From positions 85,206 to 149,205 of the forward strand of contig JBCBTD010000003.1 in assembly GCA_039818825.1 (NCBI GenBank): a stretch of DNA of 64,000 bases, in the 5' to 3' direction. Shown piece after piece: positions 43,215 through 51,880 of this stretch. Position 1 is the stretch's first letter. Every line of letters begins with the position of its first letter. This DNA comes from JBCBTD01 sp039818825 (GTDB lineage: Bacteria > Pseudomonadota > Alphaproteobacteria > Geminicoccales > Geminicoccaceae). The notes beneath the pieces were generated by a model. That model was not told the origin of the DNA and made no database searches. It saw only the letters and a list, made by a program, of their open reading frames with translations. Position numbers and translations under genes: made by a program.

Positions 43215-44441
43215 ATGAACGCTCAGCCGGTCCCACGGACCACCCAAGATCGCCAGTCGGACAAGTTCGACTGGGCGGATCCGTTGCACTTCGACGAGCA
43301 GCTGAGCGAGGAGGAGCGGCTGATCGCGGACTCAGCCAGAGCCTATGCACAGGGCAAGCTGCTGCCGCGGGTGACCGACGCCTATCGCCACGAACGGTTC
43401 GACGTCGCGATCATGCACGAACTCGGTGCCCTCGGGCTGCTCGGCTCGACCATCCCCGAAGCCTATGGCGGCGCCGGTGCATCCTACGTGAGCTACGGCC
43501 TGATCGCCCGCGAGATCGAGCGCGTCGACAGCGGCTACCGTTCGGCGCTGTCGGTTCAGTCGTCCTTGGTGATGTACCCGATCCACGCCTACGGCGACGA
43601 GACGCAGCGGAGGCGTTGGCTGCCGAAGCTCGCCACCGCCGAGCTGATCGGCTGCTTCGGCCTGACAGAGCCGGACTTCGGCTCGGACCCGGCCGGCATG
43701 ATCACGCGGGCGAAGAAGGTCGACGGCGGGTACCGGTTGAGCGGCGCCAAGAACTGGATCACCAACAGCCCGATCGCCGACATCTGCATCGTCTGGGCCA
43801 AATCAGAGGCGCACGGGAACGCCATCAAAGGCTTCGTCGTCGAACGTGGCGATCCGGGCCTCGCCACGCCAAAGATCGAAGGCAAGATGTCGATGCGCGC
43901 CTCGGTCACCGGCATGATCCAGATGGACGACGTGTTCGTGCCCGACGCCAACCTCCTGCCCAACGTCGAGGGCTTGAAGGGACCGTTCGGTTGCCTCAAC
44001 CGAGCGCGCTACGGCATCGCCTGGGGCGTGTGGGGCGCTGCCGAGGCCTGTTGGCACGCGGCGCGGCAGTACACGCTCGACCGCCAGCAGTTCGGTCGAC
44101 CGCTGGCTGCCAACCAGCTCATCCAGAAGAAGCTCGCCGACATGCAGACCGAGATCGCGCTCGGCCTGCAATCGGCACTCCGCTCGGGCCGGCTGATGGA
44201 CGAGGGCCGCCTCGCGCCGGAAGCGGTGTCGCTGATCAAGCGCAACGGTGCCGGCAAGGCGCTCGACATCGCGCGAATGGCCCGCGACATGCACGGCGGC
44301 AACGGCATCGTCGACGAGTACCACGTCATCCGCCACGCGATGAACCTGGAGACGGTCAACACCTACGAGGGCACCCACGACATCCACGCCCTGATCCTCG
44401 GCCGGGCGCAGACGGGACTGCAGGCGTTCACCGGCGGCTGA
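43215..44441 (+). CDS. gcdH: Glutaryl-CoA dehydrogenase
   Basis: FAD-dependent oxidative decarboxylation of glutaryl-CoA to crotonyl-CoA in lysine/tryptophan degradation. 408 residues from the ATG at 43215 (GGGAG upstream). Family signature residues: YRSALSVQSSLVMYPI, CFGLTEPDFGSDPAGM, and the catalytic Glu in NTYEGTHDIHALILGRAQTG. It lacks a nearby lysR-type regulator or CoA-transferase partner. Confidence 0.92.
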   Translation: MNAQPVPRTTQDRQSDKFDWADPLHFDEQLSEEERLIADSARAYAQGKLLPRVTDAYRHERFDVAIMHELGALGLLGSTIPEAYGGAGASYVSYGLIAREIERVDSGYRSALSVQSSLVMYPIHAYGDETQRRRWLPKLATAELIGCFGLTEPDFGSDPAGMITRAKKVDGGYRLSGAKNWITNSPIADICIVWAKSEAHGNAIKGFVVERGDPGLATPKIEGKMSMRASVTGMIQMDDVFVPDANLLPNVEGLKGPFGCLNRARYGIAWGVWGAAEACWHAARQYTLDRQQFGRPLAANQLIQKKLADMQTEIALGLQSALRSGRLMDEGRLAPEAVSLIKRNGAGKALDIARMARDMHGGNGIVDEYHVIRHAMNLETVNTYEGTHDIHALILGRAQTGLQAFTGG

Positions 44442-44478
44442 GCAGACCTCGGCGGCCAGTCGGCAGCGCCGCGCTTCG

Positions 44479-45600
44479 CTAGGCCAAGTCCAACCGAGCA
44501 CCGTCAGCGCGAGCCGAGCGGTCGATGGCGTGGATGACGCGCTCGATCTCGAGCGCATGGGCGAAGCTCGGGTAGAACGGCTCTTCGCCGATCACCGCGC
44601 GCAGGAGGTGCCACACCTCGATCGTCTTCTGCTCGTTGAAGCCGAGGCCGTGCCCTGGCGCCGGCACGAACTGGCCGTAGGGCGGGTGCGCCGGGCCGGT
44701 CAGGATCGTCTTGAAGCCTTGCGTGGCCTTGGGCTCGCGCGCATCGAATAGCAGGAGTTCGTTCATGCGCTCCTGGTCGAAGGCGATCATTCCCCGGTCG
44801 CCATGGACCTCCCAGGCGAGCTTGCCCTTGCGGCCCCAAGCAACGCGAGAGGCGGCGAGCGACCCTTGGGTGCCGTCGGCAAAGCGGACCAGCGCCGTCG
44901 CCAGATCCTCGTTTTCGACCGGGCCGGGTGGGCCGCCCTCGGAGCGAGGTCGCGTCGCATGGACCGTCTGCTGGTCCGCCAGCAGCGAAACGATCGGGCC
45001 GACCAGATGGTGGGCGATGCTCACCAGATGGCAGCCGAGATCGCCGAGCACGCCGAGGCCGGCCTCGGCACGCAGGCAGCGCCAAGACCAAGGCAGCTCG
45101 GGGTCCGCCATGTAGTCCTCGTCGACCACGCCACGGAAGTGAACGACCCTGCCGATGGCGTCGCGGTCGATCAGCGCCTTGGCATGACTCAGGGCGGGAT
45201 TGTGAAGGTAGTTGTAGCCAACGATCGTCCGTCCTCCGGACTTGGCGGCGGCGGCCATGGCCTCGGCTTCGTCCAGGGTCAGCGCGAGCGGCTTCTCGCA
45301 ATGGACGATCTTGCCGGCGGCTAGCGCTGCGAGCGCGATGTCCTTGTGCATCGCGTTCGGGGTCGTGATCGATACGAGGTCGACCTCGGGGTCTTCGACG
45401 AGCCGTCGCCAATCGTCGGTCACGCGCGCGAAACCGAATTGCCGCCCGAAGTGCTCGGCTTGTTCCGCCGGCACGTCGCACAAGACCTCCAAGCGGGGCA
45501 CAGGAACGTCGCCGAACGCGGCAGAGACAGCGCGGTACGCCAGGGCATGGGACCGCCCCATGAAGCCGGTGCCGATCAGGCCGATGCCGATTTGGTCCAT
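44479..45600 (-). CDS. Gfo/Idh/MocA-family sugar/inositol oxidoreductase
   Basis: NAD(P)-dependent oxidoreductase, 373 residues. Rossmann motif GLIGTGFMGRSHA, the family EKPLALTLDEA (Lys of the EKP motif) and HLVSIAHHL-type catalytic His. Divergent from the RpiR regulator with the palindromic site 45633-45649 between, and close to an inositol/sugar importer, iolC and iolG, so a role in inositol or related cyclitol oxidation is likely; the exact sugar is not assignable. Start ATG 45598-45600. Confidence 0.83.
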   Translation of the reverse strand: MDQIGIGLIGTGFMGRSHALAYRAVSAAFGDVPVPRLEVLCDVPAEQAEHFGRQFGFARVTDDWRRLVEDPEVDLVSITTPNAMHKDIALAALAAGKIVHCEKPLALTLDEAEAMAAAAKSGGRTIVGYNYLHNPALSHAKALIDRDAIGRVVHFRGVVDEDYMADPELPWSWRCLRAEAGLGVLGDLGCHLVSIAHHLVGPIVSLLADQQTVHATRPRSEGGPPGPVENEDLATALVRFADGTQGSLAASRVAWGRKGKLAWEVHGDRGMIAFDQERMNELLLFDAREPKATQGFKTILTGPAHPPYGQFVPAPGHGLGFNEQKTIEVWHLLRAVIGEEPFYPSFAHALEIERVIHAIDRSARADGARLDLA

Positions 45601-45632
45601 CGCCAGTTCCTCGTCATTGGTGGCGCCGGGCC

Positions 45633-45649
45633 GGAAGAATTTTTCTTCC
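45633..45649. promoter_or_regulatory. Palindromic operator between Gfo/Idh gene and rpiR-type regulator
   Basis: GGAAGAATTTTTCTTCC, a perfect 7+3+7 palindrome, lies 32 bases from the Gfo/Idh ATG and 73 bases from the RpiR ATG. It contains two overlapping near-matches to GGAA-N6-TTCC (GGAA-N6-TTCT and AGAA-N6-TTCC), the motif I recall for the alphaproteobacterial myo-inositol regulon. The same motif recurs at 49736-49749. Likely binding site of the adjacent RpiR protein. Confidence 0.6.
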
Positions 45650-45722
45650 AATCGATGCCGCGATAGAATGAATGGTCCGGCGCAGGCGACGCACCGACGC
45701 GTTGTCCACCTTGGGAGACCGC

Positions 45723-46565
45723 ATGGTCTACGAGATCCAACCCGCACAGGACTACGCGACGCTCCGCGACCTGTTGCGCGAGCGGGCGCCGACCCTGCCC
45801 CGCCGGTTGAAGCAATGCGCCGCATTCGCCCTGGCCCACCCACAGGACTTGGCGCTCGGGACGGTAGCCGAGATCGCCGAGCGCGCGGGCGTCCAGCCAT
45901 CGGCCCTGGTCCGGTTCTCGCAGGCACTGGGCTATCGCGGGTTTTCCGACCTGCAGCGCGTCTTTCGCTCGCAGCTGATCGATCGTTGGCCGGACTACCC
46001 GGTCCGGTTGCAGAAGCTTGGCGAGGCCCGACTGGAGGGTCCGGCCGCGCTCCTCGACGGCATGATCGACACGGCCATGACGTCGCTGGCCGACCTCCGC
46101 CACAACGTCGACGCCGCCGCGCTGGGACGGGCGACGACGCTGTTGGCGGCCGCGGATACGGTCTACGTCATGGGCATCCGCCGCTCGTACCCGGTCGCCG
46201 CCTATCTGGGCTACGCGTTGGCGCGGCTCGGCGTCCGTGCGCGGGTGGTGGACGGCGTCGGTGGCATGGCGACCGAGACGGTCCGCGCCGTTGGCCCGAA
46301 CGACGCCGTCTGCGCGTTCTCGTTCACACCCTACGCACCGGAGACCCTGGCTTTCGCCAGGGACGCCGCGGACAACGGCGCGCCGCTGCTCGCGATCACC
46401 GATGGACCGCTCAGCCCCATCACGCCGATGGCCGAGGTCTGGTTGGCGGTGAACGAAGCCAGCCTCGGCGGCTTCCGTTCGACTGCCGCAACGTTCTGCG
46501 TCGCCATGGCGTTGGCGGTGGCGGTCGGCTCTCTCGACGACAACGTGCCGGCGGGCGCATGCTGA
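45723..46565 (+). CDS. RpiR/MurR-family transcriptional regulator (IolR-like)
   Basis: Sugar-phosphate-responsive regulator, 280 residues from the ATG at 45723 with GGGAGACC upstream. N-terminal HTH_6 domain (about 15-95: TLPRRLKQCAAFAL... VAEIAERAGVQPSALVRFSQALGYRGFSDLQRVFR) and C-terminal SIS domain (about 120-270: ADTVYVMGIRRSYPVAAYLGYAL, AITDGPLSPI). Its position beside an inositol-type importer, iolC and iolG and the shared GGAA-N6-TTCC sites suggest it controls them in response to an inositol-derived phosphate. Convergent with the importer ATPase. Confidence 0.85.
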   Translation: MVYEIQPAQDYATLRDLLRERAPTLPRRLKQCAAFALAHPQDLALGTVAEIAERAGVQPSALVRFSQALGYRGFSDLQRVFRSQLIDRWPDYPVRLQKLGEARLEGPAALLDGMIDTAMTSLADLRHNVDAAALGRATTLLAAADTVYVMGIRRSYPVAAYLGYALARLGVRARVVDGVGGMATETVRAVGPNDAVCAFSFTPYAPETLAFARDAADNGAPLLAITDGPLSPITPMAEVWLAVNEASLGGFRSTAATFCVAMALAVAVGSLDDNVPAGAC

Positions 46566-46598
46566 TGGGCAGGGCAAGAACACCGCCGAGCCGTGAGC

Positions 46599-47378
46599 TC
46601 AGACCGTCCCGCCCAACGTGTCCGAGAGTTGGGCGATTTCGCGGCCACCCGCCATCAAGTCCTGCAGCTCCTCTGGCGTAATGTCGCCGCGCACGGCCGT
46701 GCCCAGTGTCTTCCCCCGGTTCAGCACCGTGAAGCGATCGCCGACGGCCATCGCATGGCGCACGTTGTGGGTGATGAAGACCACACCCAGACCCTTCTTG
46801 CGCACCATGTCGACGTACTTCAGCACCATCGAGGTTTGCCGAACCCCAAGCGCCGAAGTCGGCTCGTCGAGGATCAGCACCTTGGCGCCGAAGTAAACGG
46901 CGCGCGAGATCGCCACGCACTGGCGTTCGCCGCCGGAGAGCGTGCCCACGGCCTGATGTGGATCGCGGACGTCGATGCCGATCCGCTGCATCTCCTCGCG
47001 CGTGACCCGATCGCAGAACGGCATGTCCATCTGCTTGAACGGCCAGATGCCGCTCACCGGCTCGCGACCCATGAAGAAGTTCCGCGTGATCGACATCAGC
47101 GGGATCATCGCGAGATCCTGGAAGACCGTGGCGATGCCAGCATCGAGAGCGTGGCGTGGACTTTGGAACGTCACCGCCTGCCCGTCGACGTACATCTGCC
47201 CTTTGCTCGGCTGGTGGACACCGGACATGGTCTTGATGAACGTCGATTTGCCGGCGCCGTTGTCGCCGAGGAGGCAGTGCACCTCGCCGGCATTGACGCT
47301 GACCGAAACCCCCGCAAGCGCGATCACCGAGCCGAAGTGCTTTTCGATGTCGCGCATCTCGACGATGGGTGTCGCCAT
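46599..47378 (-). CDS. Sugar ABC importer ATP-binding protein (FrcA/single-domain type)
   Basis: ATPase of a CUT2-like monosaccharide/inositol importer, 259 residues with one nucleotide-binding domain instead of the usual two in RbsA-type proteins. Walker A GDNGAGKS, signature LSGGERQCVAISRA, Walker B VLILDEPTSALG, switch His FITHNV. Single-domain ATPases of this type occur with FrcBCA fructose and inositol importers. Two bases separate it from the permease gene; last gene of the operon. Confidence 0.9.
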   Translation of the reverse strand: MATPIVEMRDIEKHFGSVIALAGVSVSVNAGEVHCLLGDNGAGKSTFIKTMSGVHQPSKGQMYVDGQAVTFQSPRHALDAGIATVFQDLAMIPLMSITRNFFMGREPVSGIWPFKQMDMPFCDRVTREEMQRIGIDVRDPHQAVGTLSGGERQCVAISRAVYFGAKVLILDEPTSALGVRQTSMVLKYVDMVRKKGLGVVFITHNVRHAMAVGDRFTVLNRGKTLGTAVRGDITPEELQDLMAGGREIAQLSDTLGGTV

Positions 47379-47379
47379 C

Positions 47380-48495
47380 TCAGCGCTCCCCCGTCATGCG
47401 TTTGCGGATGACGTTGTTGAAGAGCACGGCGAGCAGCAACATGCCGCCCAGGAACACCTTGAACCAGTCGCGGTCGATGTCGGTGTAGTCGATACCGAAC
47501 TTGACCAGCCCGAAGATGACCGCACCGAAGCAGGCGCCGACGGTCGAACCGTAGCCGCCGGTCAACAGGCAACCGCCGATGACCGCGGCGATGATCGCCT
47601 CGAACTCCTTCTGGAAGCCGCGGGTCGCGTCGGTCGAGCCGAGATCGGCAACCTGCAGGAGGGCAACGATCGTCGCGCAGGTGGCCGTGACGACGAAGAG
47701 CCCGAGCTTCACGGCATCCACCGGCACGCCCGAATTGCGCGCCGCGTTGGCATCGCCTCCAGCGGCGAAGATCCAGTTGCCGACACGGGTGCGGTTGAGG
47801 ATCCAGGTGGACAGGAACGCGAGGCCTAGGAACCACAAGATCGACACCGGAATGCCGTTCGCGCGCGGCTGGCCTGCCAGTGTCCCACGGGTATGGACCT
47901 CGATCAGACCCTGGTCGCCCAGCATCTGGAACACCCATGGAAACGCCTTGCCGGCGAACAGATACTGGACCAGGCCACCATCGAGCGCGTCGCTCACGCC
48001 GCGCAGCTGTGTCGACCCGCCGGTCGCCAACTTCAAGCCGACCAGGGTCAGACCGGAGAGGATGAACAAGAAGCCGAGCGTGACGATGAAGCTCGGCAGA
48101 TGCGTGCGCGTGACGATCATCCCGTTGACGGTGCCGACGGCCGTCGCCGCCAGCAACGCGACGGCAACGGCGACGATGCCCGGCATCCCGAAAGCCACCA
48201 CCGACGCGCCGAAAACCAAACCGGCAAAGCCGATCATCGAACCGACCGAGAGGTCGAACTCGCCGCCGATCATCAACAGCGCCGCACCGATCGCCAGGAT
48301 GCCCAGCTGCGCCGAGGGTTCGAGAAACCCGAGGATGCCGTTGACGGTGAACAAGCCGTCCTTGGTCTGGGCCAGGGCGATGATCATCAGCATCAGCACG
48401 AGGCCGGCGATCGCTCCGAGTTCCGGTTTGCGCATCAGCCGCGTGAGAAACGGCGTCTGTTTCAGGCGCTCGTCAGGCATGACCGCTTCGGCCAT
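47380..48495 (-). CDS. Sugar ABC importer permease (CUT2/FrcC type)
   Basis: Inner-membrane permease of the CUT2 family, 371 residues with about ten spans. Motifs: LMIGGEFDLSVGSMIGFAGLV, THLPSFIVTLGFLFILSGL, and GGYGSTVGACFGAVIFGLVKFGI. An insertion of about 45 residues (around 190-230, with QMLGDQGLIEVHTRGTLAGQ) is characteristic of the FrcC branch. Start ATG 48493-48495. A 125-base spacer holding three hairpins separates it from the binding protein. Confidence 0.9.
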   Translation of the reverse strand: MAEAVMPDERLKQTPFLTRLMRKPELGAIAGLVLMLMIIALAQTKDGLFTVNGILGFLEPSAQLGILAIGAALLMIGGEFDLSVGSMIGFAGLVFGASVVAFGMPGIVAVAVALLAATAVGTVNGMIVTRTHLPSFIVTLGFLFILSGLTLVGLKLATGGSTQLRGVSDALDGGLVQYLFAGKAFPWVFQMLGDQGLIEVHTRGTLAGQPRANGIPVSILWFLGLAFLSTWILNRTRVGNWIFAAGGDANAARNSGVPVDAVKLGLFVVTATCATIVALLQVADLGSTDATRGFQKEFEAIIAAVIGGCLLTGGYGSTVGACFGAVIFGLVKFGIDYTDIDRDWFKVFLGGMLLLAVLFNNVIRKRMTGER

Positions 48496-48510
48496 CGGAG
48501 AGTCCTTTCC

Positions 48511-48571
48511 CTGATCGGCCGCAGCTCTGCGGCCACGACCCTGATCGGCCACGGCTCAGTGGCCACGGCTC
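48511..48571 (-). repeat. Two tandem 30-bp hairpin repeats between binding-protein and permease genes
   Basis: Units CTGATCGGCC + 10 bases + GGCCACGACC at 48511-48540 and CTGATCGGCC + 10 bases + GGCCACGGCT at 48541-48570. Each folds: GGCCGCA/TGCGGCC with loop GCTC in the first, GGCCAC/GTGGCC with loop GGCTCA in the second. The stem sequences differ but pair in both copies, indicating selection for the hairpin. With the third stem-loop just before, this looks like an mRNA-stabilising or attenuating element that favours binding-protein synthesis. Confidence 0.6.
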
Positions 48572-48582
48572 GTCGTTGGTGC

Positions 48583-48612
48583 GCGGGGCGGGCCGCGATG
48601 GCGCCGCCCCGC
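48583..48612 (-). terminator. Strong GC stem-loop just after the binding-protein gene
   Basis: GCGGGGCGG (48583-48591) pairs with CCGCCCCGC (48604-48612), 9 bp with a 12-base loop, 8 bases after the binding-protein stop in the direction of transcription. No T-run follows, so it is more likely a processing/stability hairpin or Rho-linked attenuator than a full terminator, since the permease and ATPase lie beyond it. Confidence 0.5.
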
Positions 48613-48620
48613 GGCGAGGC

Positions 48621-49571
48621 TCAGCGGATGCCTTTGGCCGACAAGTCGACCACCTGCGCGGCCTTGTCCTGCGTCACCAGGTTCGGGCCGGACGGAACGT
48701 TCCCACCGGGCATCAGACCATACTCGTGATGCAACGCGAGGAAGACCACCGGCAGATAGCCCTGCAGGTACTGCTGCTGGTCGATCGCGAACATCGCGTC
48801 ACCGGCGGCGACGCCTTCGAGGAACGTCGCCGACATGTCGAACGACGCGAGGCGCACGTCGCCGGTCAGCCCAAGCTCTTTCAGAGTCGCAAGTGCCGGC
48901 TCGCCAACCGTCGCAGCGCCCAACGCAAGCACCGTGTCGATCGACTCGTCGGCCTCGACCGCCGCGCGCACCTTCTGGCCGATCTCGGTCGGGTCCATCG
49001 TCGTCGGCACCACCTCGACGGCGCCGCCAAAGCCCTCGGCAAAGCCCGCGCAGCGCTGGTCGAGCGCGACGTTGCCGACCTCGTGGTTGACACAGATGCC
49101 CTTCTGGCCACCAGCGGCAGCGAGTGCTTTGCCGGCCGCCACGCCAGCGTCGAACTCCTCCTGCCCGACATGCAACAAGGCGCCGAGGCCGGCCGACACG
49201 TCGGCGCCCGAGTTCATCGAGATGACGGGAATGCCGGCCGCAGCGGCTGCCTCGATGCTGTCGCCGAGTGCATCCGAATCGGGAATGGACACCACCAGAC
49301 CATCGGGGCTCTGGGCGATGGCAGCGTCGATCAGCTGTGACATCGCCACCATGTCGAACGTCTCGGGCGCGCGATAGTCCACGGCCACCCCCATGTCGGT
49401 CGCCGCCTGCTCGACGCCATTCTTCACGACCGACCAGAACGGGTCGGAGGCTTGGCCGTGGCTGACGACGACGATGGTCGCCGACTGCGCTCTGGCTTCG
49501 TCGACCCAACCTGGACCGGCGGCAACGAGTACGGCTGCTGCCGCTGCCGCCTTGGCGATGTTCTGAATCAC
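48621..49571 (-). CDS. Sugar/inositol ABC importer periplasmic binding protein
   Basis: Periplasmic sugar-binding protein of peripla_BP_4 type (FrcB/IbpA-like), 316 residues. Signal peptide 1 to about 28, ending EARAQS. The ligand-binding fold shows VVVSHGQASDPFWSVVKNGVEQAA, VVSIPDSDAL, ISMNSGADV and LASFDMSATFLEGV. Start is the GTG at 49569-49571 with GGGAGG about nine bases upstream; an open frame extends upstream without family similarity. Divergent from iolC, so inositol or a related polyol is the likely ligand. Confidence 0.87.
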   Translation of the reverse strand: MIQNIAKAAAAAAVLVAAGPGWVDEARAQSATIVVVSHGQASDPFWSVVKNGVEQAATDMGVAVDYRAPETFDMVAMSQLIDAAIAQSPDGLVVSIPDSDALGDSIEAAAAAGIPVISMNSGADVSAGLGALLHVGQEEFDAGVAAGKALAAAGGQKGICVNHEVGNVALDQRCAGFAEGFGGAVEVVPTTMDPTEIGQKVRAAVEADESIDTVLALGAATVGEPALATLKELGLTGDVRLASFDMSATFLEGVAAGDAMFAIDQQQYLQGYLPVVFLALHHEYGLMPGGNVPSGPNLVTQDKAAQVVDLSAKGIR

Positions 49572-49896
49572 GGTTTTGACCCTCCCTGGAACGAACTCGG
49601 CACGGACGCCTTCATGATCCGCTGTGGCGAACGCTCCCGCCGGGCATGGCGAAAGTGCTCGGCGGCAGGCGTCGTGCGCCACGTCTGCGGATGCTCGTGC
49701 AACCTCGGCCTTCCCTGTCTGCCGGGCTACGATATGGAATTTCTCTTCCATTAAGTTTGCGTTTGGAACGAGCATGCTGTCAAGCCTGAACTTGTCGATG
49801 AAGCGACACGCCGCGACGGCAGTTTCAGAATTTTCCTTCTATTGAACCCGTGAACGGAATGTGTGATCTATCGGCCAAGAAAAGGGAGGACACGTC
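49572..49896. promoter_or_regulatory. Divergent promoter region of importer and iolC, with GGAA-N6-TTCC sites
   Basis: 325 bases without a gene. GGAA-TTTCTC-TTCC at 49736-49749 (extended arms ATGGAA/TTCCAT, 49735-49750) is an exact GGAA-N6-TTCC site, and AGAA-TTTTCC-TTCT at 49827-49840 is a weaker second copy nearer iolC. Both lie in AT-rich patches. They match the site next to the RpiR gene at 45633-45649. iolC has a strong GGGAGG ribosome site at 49886-49891. No hairpin terminator is seen. Confidence 0.6.
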
Positions 49897-51810
49897 ATGG
49901 CCAAGCTGGACGTGATCACCATCGGCCGGTCTTCCGTCGACCTCTACGGTGCCCAGGTCGGCGGTCGGCTGGAGGACATGGCGAGCTTCCGCAAGTACGT
50001 CGGCGGCTCACCGACCAACATGGCGATCGGCGCCGCCCGGCTCGGTCTCAGGGCCGCCGTCATCACCAAGGTCGGCGACGAGCACATGGGGCGCTTCATC
50101 CGCGAGCAACTGGCGGCCGAAGGCGTCGACGTACGAGGTGTCCACACCGATCCCGAGCGGCTCACGGCGCTGGTCATCCTCGGCATCCGTGACGACCACC
50201 AGTTCCCGTTGATCTTCTACCGCGAGAACTGCGCCGACATGGCGTTGTCGGCCGAGGACGTCGAGCCCGATCTCATCGCCGAGAGCGCCTGCCTGACGGT
50301 CACCGGCACCCATCTCAGCCATCCGCGCACGGCAGCAGCGGTGCTCCGCGCGGTCGACTTCGCCAAGCAGTCGGGCGGACGGACGGCGCTGGACATCGAC
50401 TACCGTCCCAACCTCTGGGGCTTGGCCGGGCACGGCGACGGCGAGCAGCGGTTCGTCGCCAGCCCTGCGGTGACCGCGCAGCTCCAGGCGACACTGCCGC
50501 GGTTCGACCTGATCGTCGGCACGGAAGAGGAGTTCCACATCGCCGGCGGCTCGACGGACACGATCGCGGCGCTCCGTGCCGTCCGCGCGCTCACCGACGC
50601 GGTGCTCGTCTGCAAGCGCGGGCCGATGGGAGCCGCCGCCTTCGTCGGGCCGATCCCGGACACACTCGACGACGGCCTTGCCGGCCCCCGGTTTCCGATC
50701 GAGGTCTACAACGTGCTCGGCGCCGGCGACGGCTTCATGGCCGGCCTGCTCCGCGGCTGGCTCCGTGACGAGTCGTGGCACACCACTCTGACCTACGCCG
50801 ACGCCTGCGGCGCGTTCGCCGTAAGCCGGCACGGTTGCGCGCCCGCCTATCCGAGCTTCGCCGAACTGAGCTGGTTCCTCGAGCACGGGTCCTCCGAGCG
50901 GGCGTTGCGCCACGACACGCGGCTGGAACAGCTGCATTGGTCGACCACGCGACGCCGGCAGTGGCCCGAGTTGCGCGTGCTCGCCTTCGACCACCGCCAG
51001 CAGCTCGAAGACATCGCGGAGGCAGCCGATGCAGCGCCCGAGCGGATCGGCGCCTTCAAGCAGCTTTGCCTGAGGGCCGCCGTCCAGGTGGCCGATGGGC
51101 GCGACGGCTACGGCATCCTCTGCGATTGGCGGCTAGGCCGACGCGCGCTCTACGAAGCGGCCGGCGCCGGCCTTTGGATCGGCCGCCCGGTCGAGGCGCC
51201 AGGGTCACGCCCGCTCGCCTTGGAAATCGGCACTGACTACGGCTCGGCGCTGGCCGACTGGCCACTCGACCACGTCGTCAAGGTGCTCTGCTATTGCCAT
51301 CCGGACGACGACGACCCGATGCGCGATTCGCAGGAAGCAACGCTGATGCGCCTCGCCCGTGCGGCGCGCGCCAACGGTCTCGATTTGTTGTTGGAGATCA
51401 TCCCCTCGAAGGTCGGTCCGGTCGATGCGACGACCACGGCGACGCTGATGCGGCGGTTCTACGCCATCGGGCTCCATCCGGACTGGTGGAAGCTCGAACC
51501 GATGACCGAGCGCGCCGCTTGGGAGGCCGCATGCCAGGTTCTGAAGGAACGGGATCCTTGGTGTCGCGGCATCGTGGTCCTGGGCCTCGAAGCGAGCGAG
51601 GCCGAGTTGCGGCAGAGTTTCCAGGTCGCGGCAGCACAGCCGGAGGTCAAAGGCTTCGCGGTCGGTCGGACGATCTTCGCCGACGCCGCCCGGGCGTGGC
51701 TGGCTGGTGCGATCGACGACGACGACGCGGTCGACGACATGGCGGGCCGCTTCCGCAGGCTCACGGCGATCTGGGACGAAGCGCGAGCCATTCACGGAGA
51801 TGCTGCATGA
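49897..51810 (+). CDS. iolC: 5-dehydro-2-deoxygluconokinase fused to DUF2090 domain (IolC)
   Basis: Inositol catabolism enzyme that phosphorylates 5-dehydro-2-deoxy-D-gluconate. 637 residues: PfkB-family kinase at about 1-330 (N-terminal GGSPTNMAIGAARLG, catalytic GAGDGFMAGLLRGW) and a C-terminal DUF2090 domain (about 345-630: LRVLAFDHRQQLEDIA, LEIIPSK, WWKLEP, VLGLEAS, GFAVGRTIF), an aldolase-like TIM barrel often proposed to cleave the phosphorylated product. This fusion is the usual proteobacterial form. Downstream iolG follows after 70 bases; iolE, iolB and iolD, normally beside it, are absent. Confidence 0.94.
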   Translation: MAKLDVITIGRSSVDLYGAQVGGRLEDMASFRKYVGGSPTNMAIGAARLGLRAAVITKVGDEHMGRFIREQLAAEGVDVRGVHTDPERLTALVILGIRDDHQFPLIFYRENCADMALSAEDVEPDLIAESACLTVTGTHLSHPRTAAAVLRAVDFAKQSGGRTALDIDYRPNLWGLAGHGDGEQRFVASPAVTAQLQATLPRFDLIVGTEEEFHIAGGSTDTIAALRAVRALTDAVLVCKRGPMGAAAFVGPIPDTLDDGLAGPRFPIEVYNVLGAGDGFMAGLLRGWLRDESWHTTLTYADACGAFAVSRHGCAPAYPSFAELSWFLEHGSSERALRHDTRLEQLHWSTTRRRQWPELRVLAFDHRQQLEDIAEAADAAPERIGAFKQLCLRAAVQVADGRDGYGILCDWRLGRRALYEAAGAGLWIGRPVEAPGSRPLALEIGTDYGSALADWPLDHVVKVLCYCHPDDDDPMRDSQEATLMRLARAARANGLDLLLEIIPSKVGPVDATTTATLMRRFYAIGLHPDWWKLEPMTERAAWEAACQVLKERDPWCRGIVVLGLEASEAELRQSFQVAAAQPEVKGFAVGRTIFADAARAWLAGAIDDDDAVDDMAGRFRRLTAIWDEARAIHGDAA

Positions 51811-51880
51811 CCCAGGTGATGGTGGCCGCGGCACCGAGGCGCAGGAACGTTCGACACGCGAGGCTACGGAGCAATCAACG

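Noticed and set aside
51845..51852. GAACGTTC as a third RpiR operator before iolG
   Set aside because: Spacing does not match the GGAA-N6-TTCC motif, and iolG is probably read from the iolC promoter.
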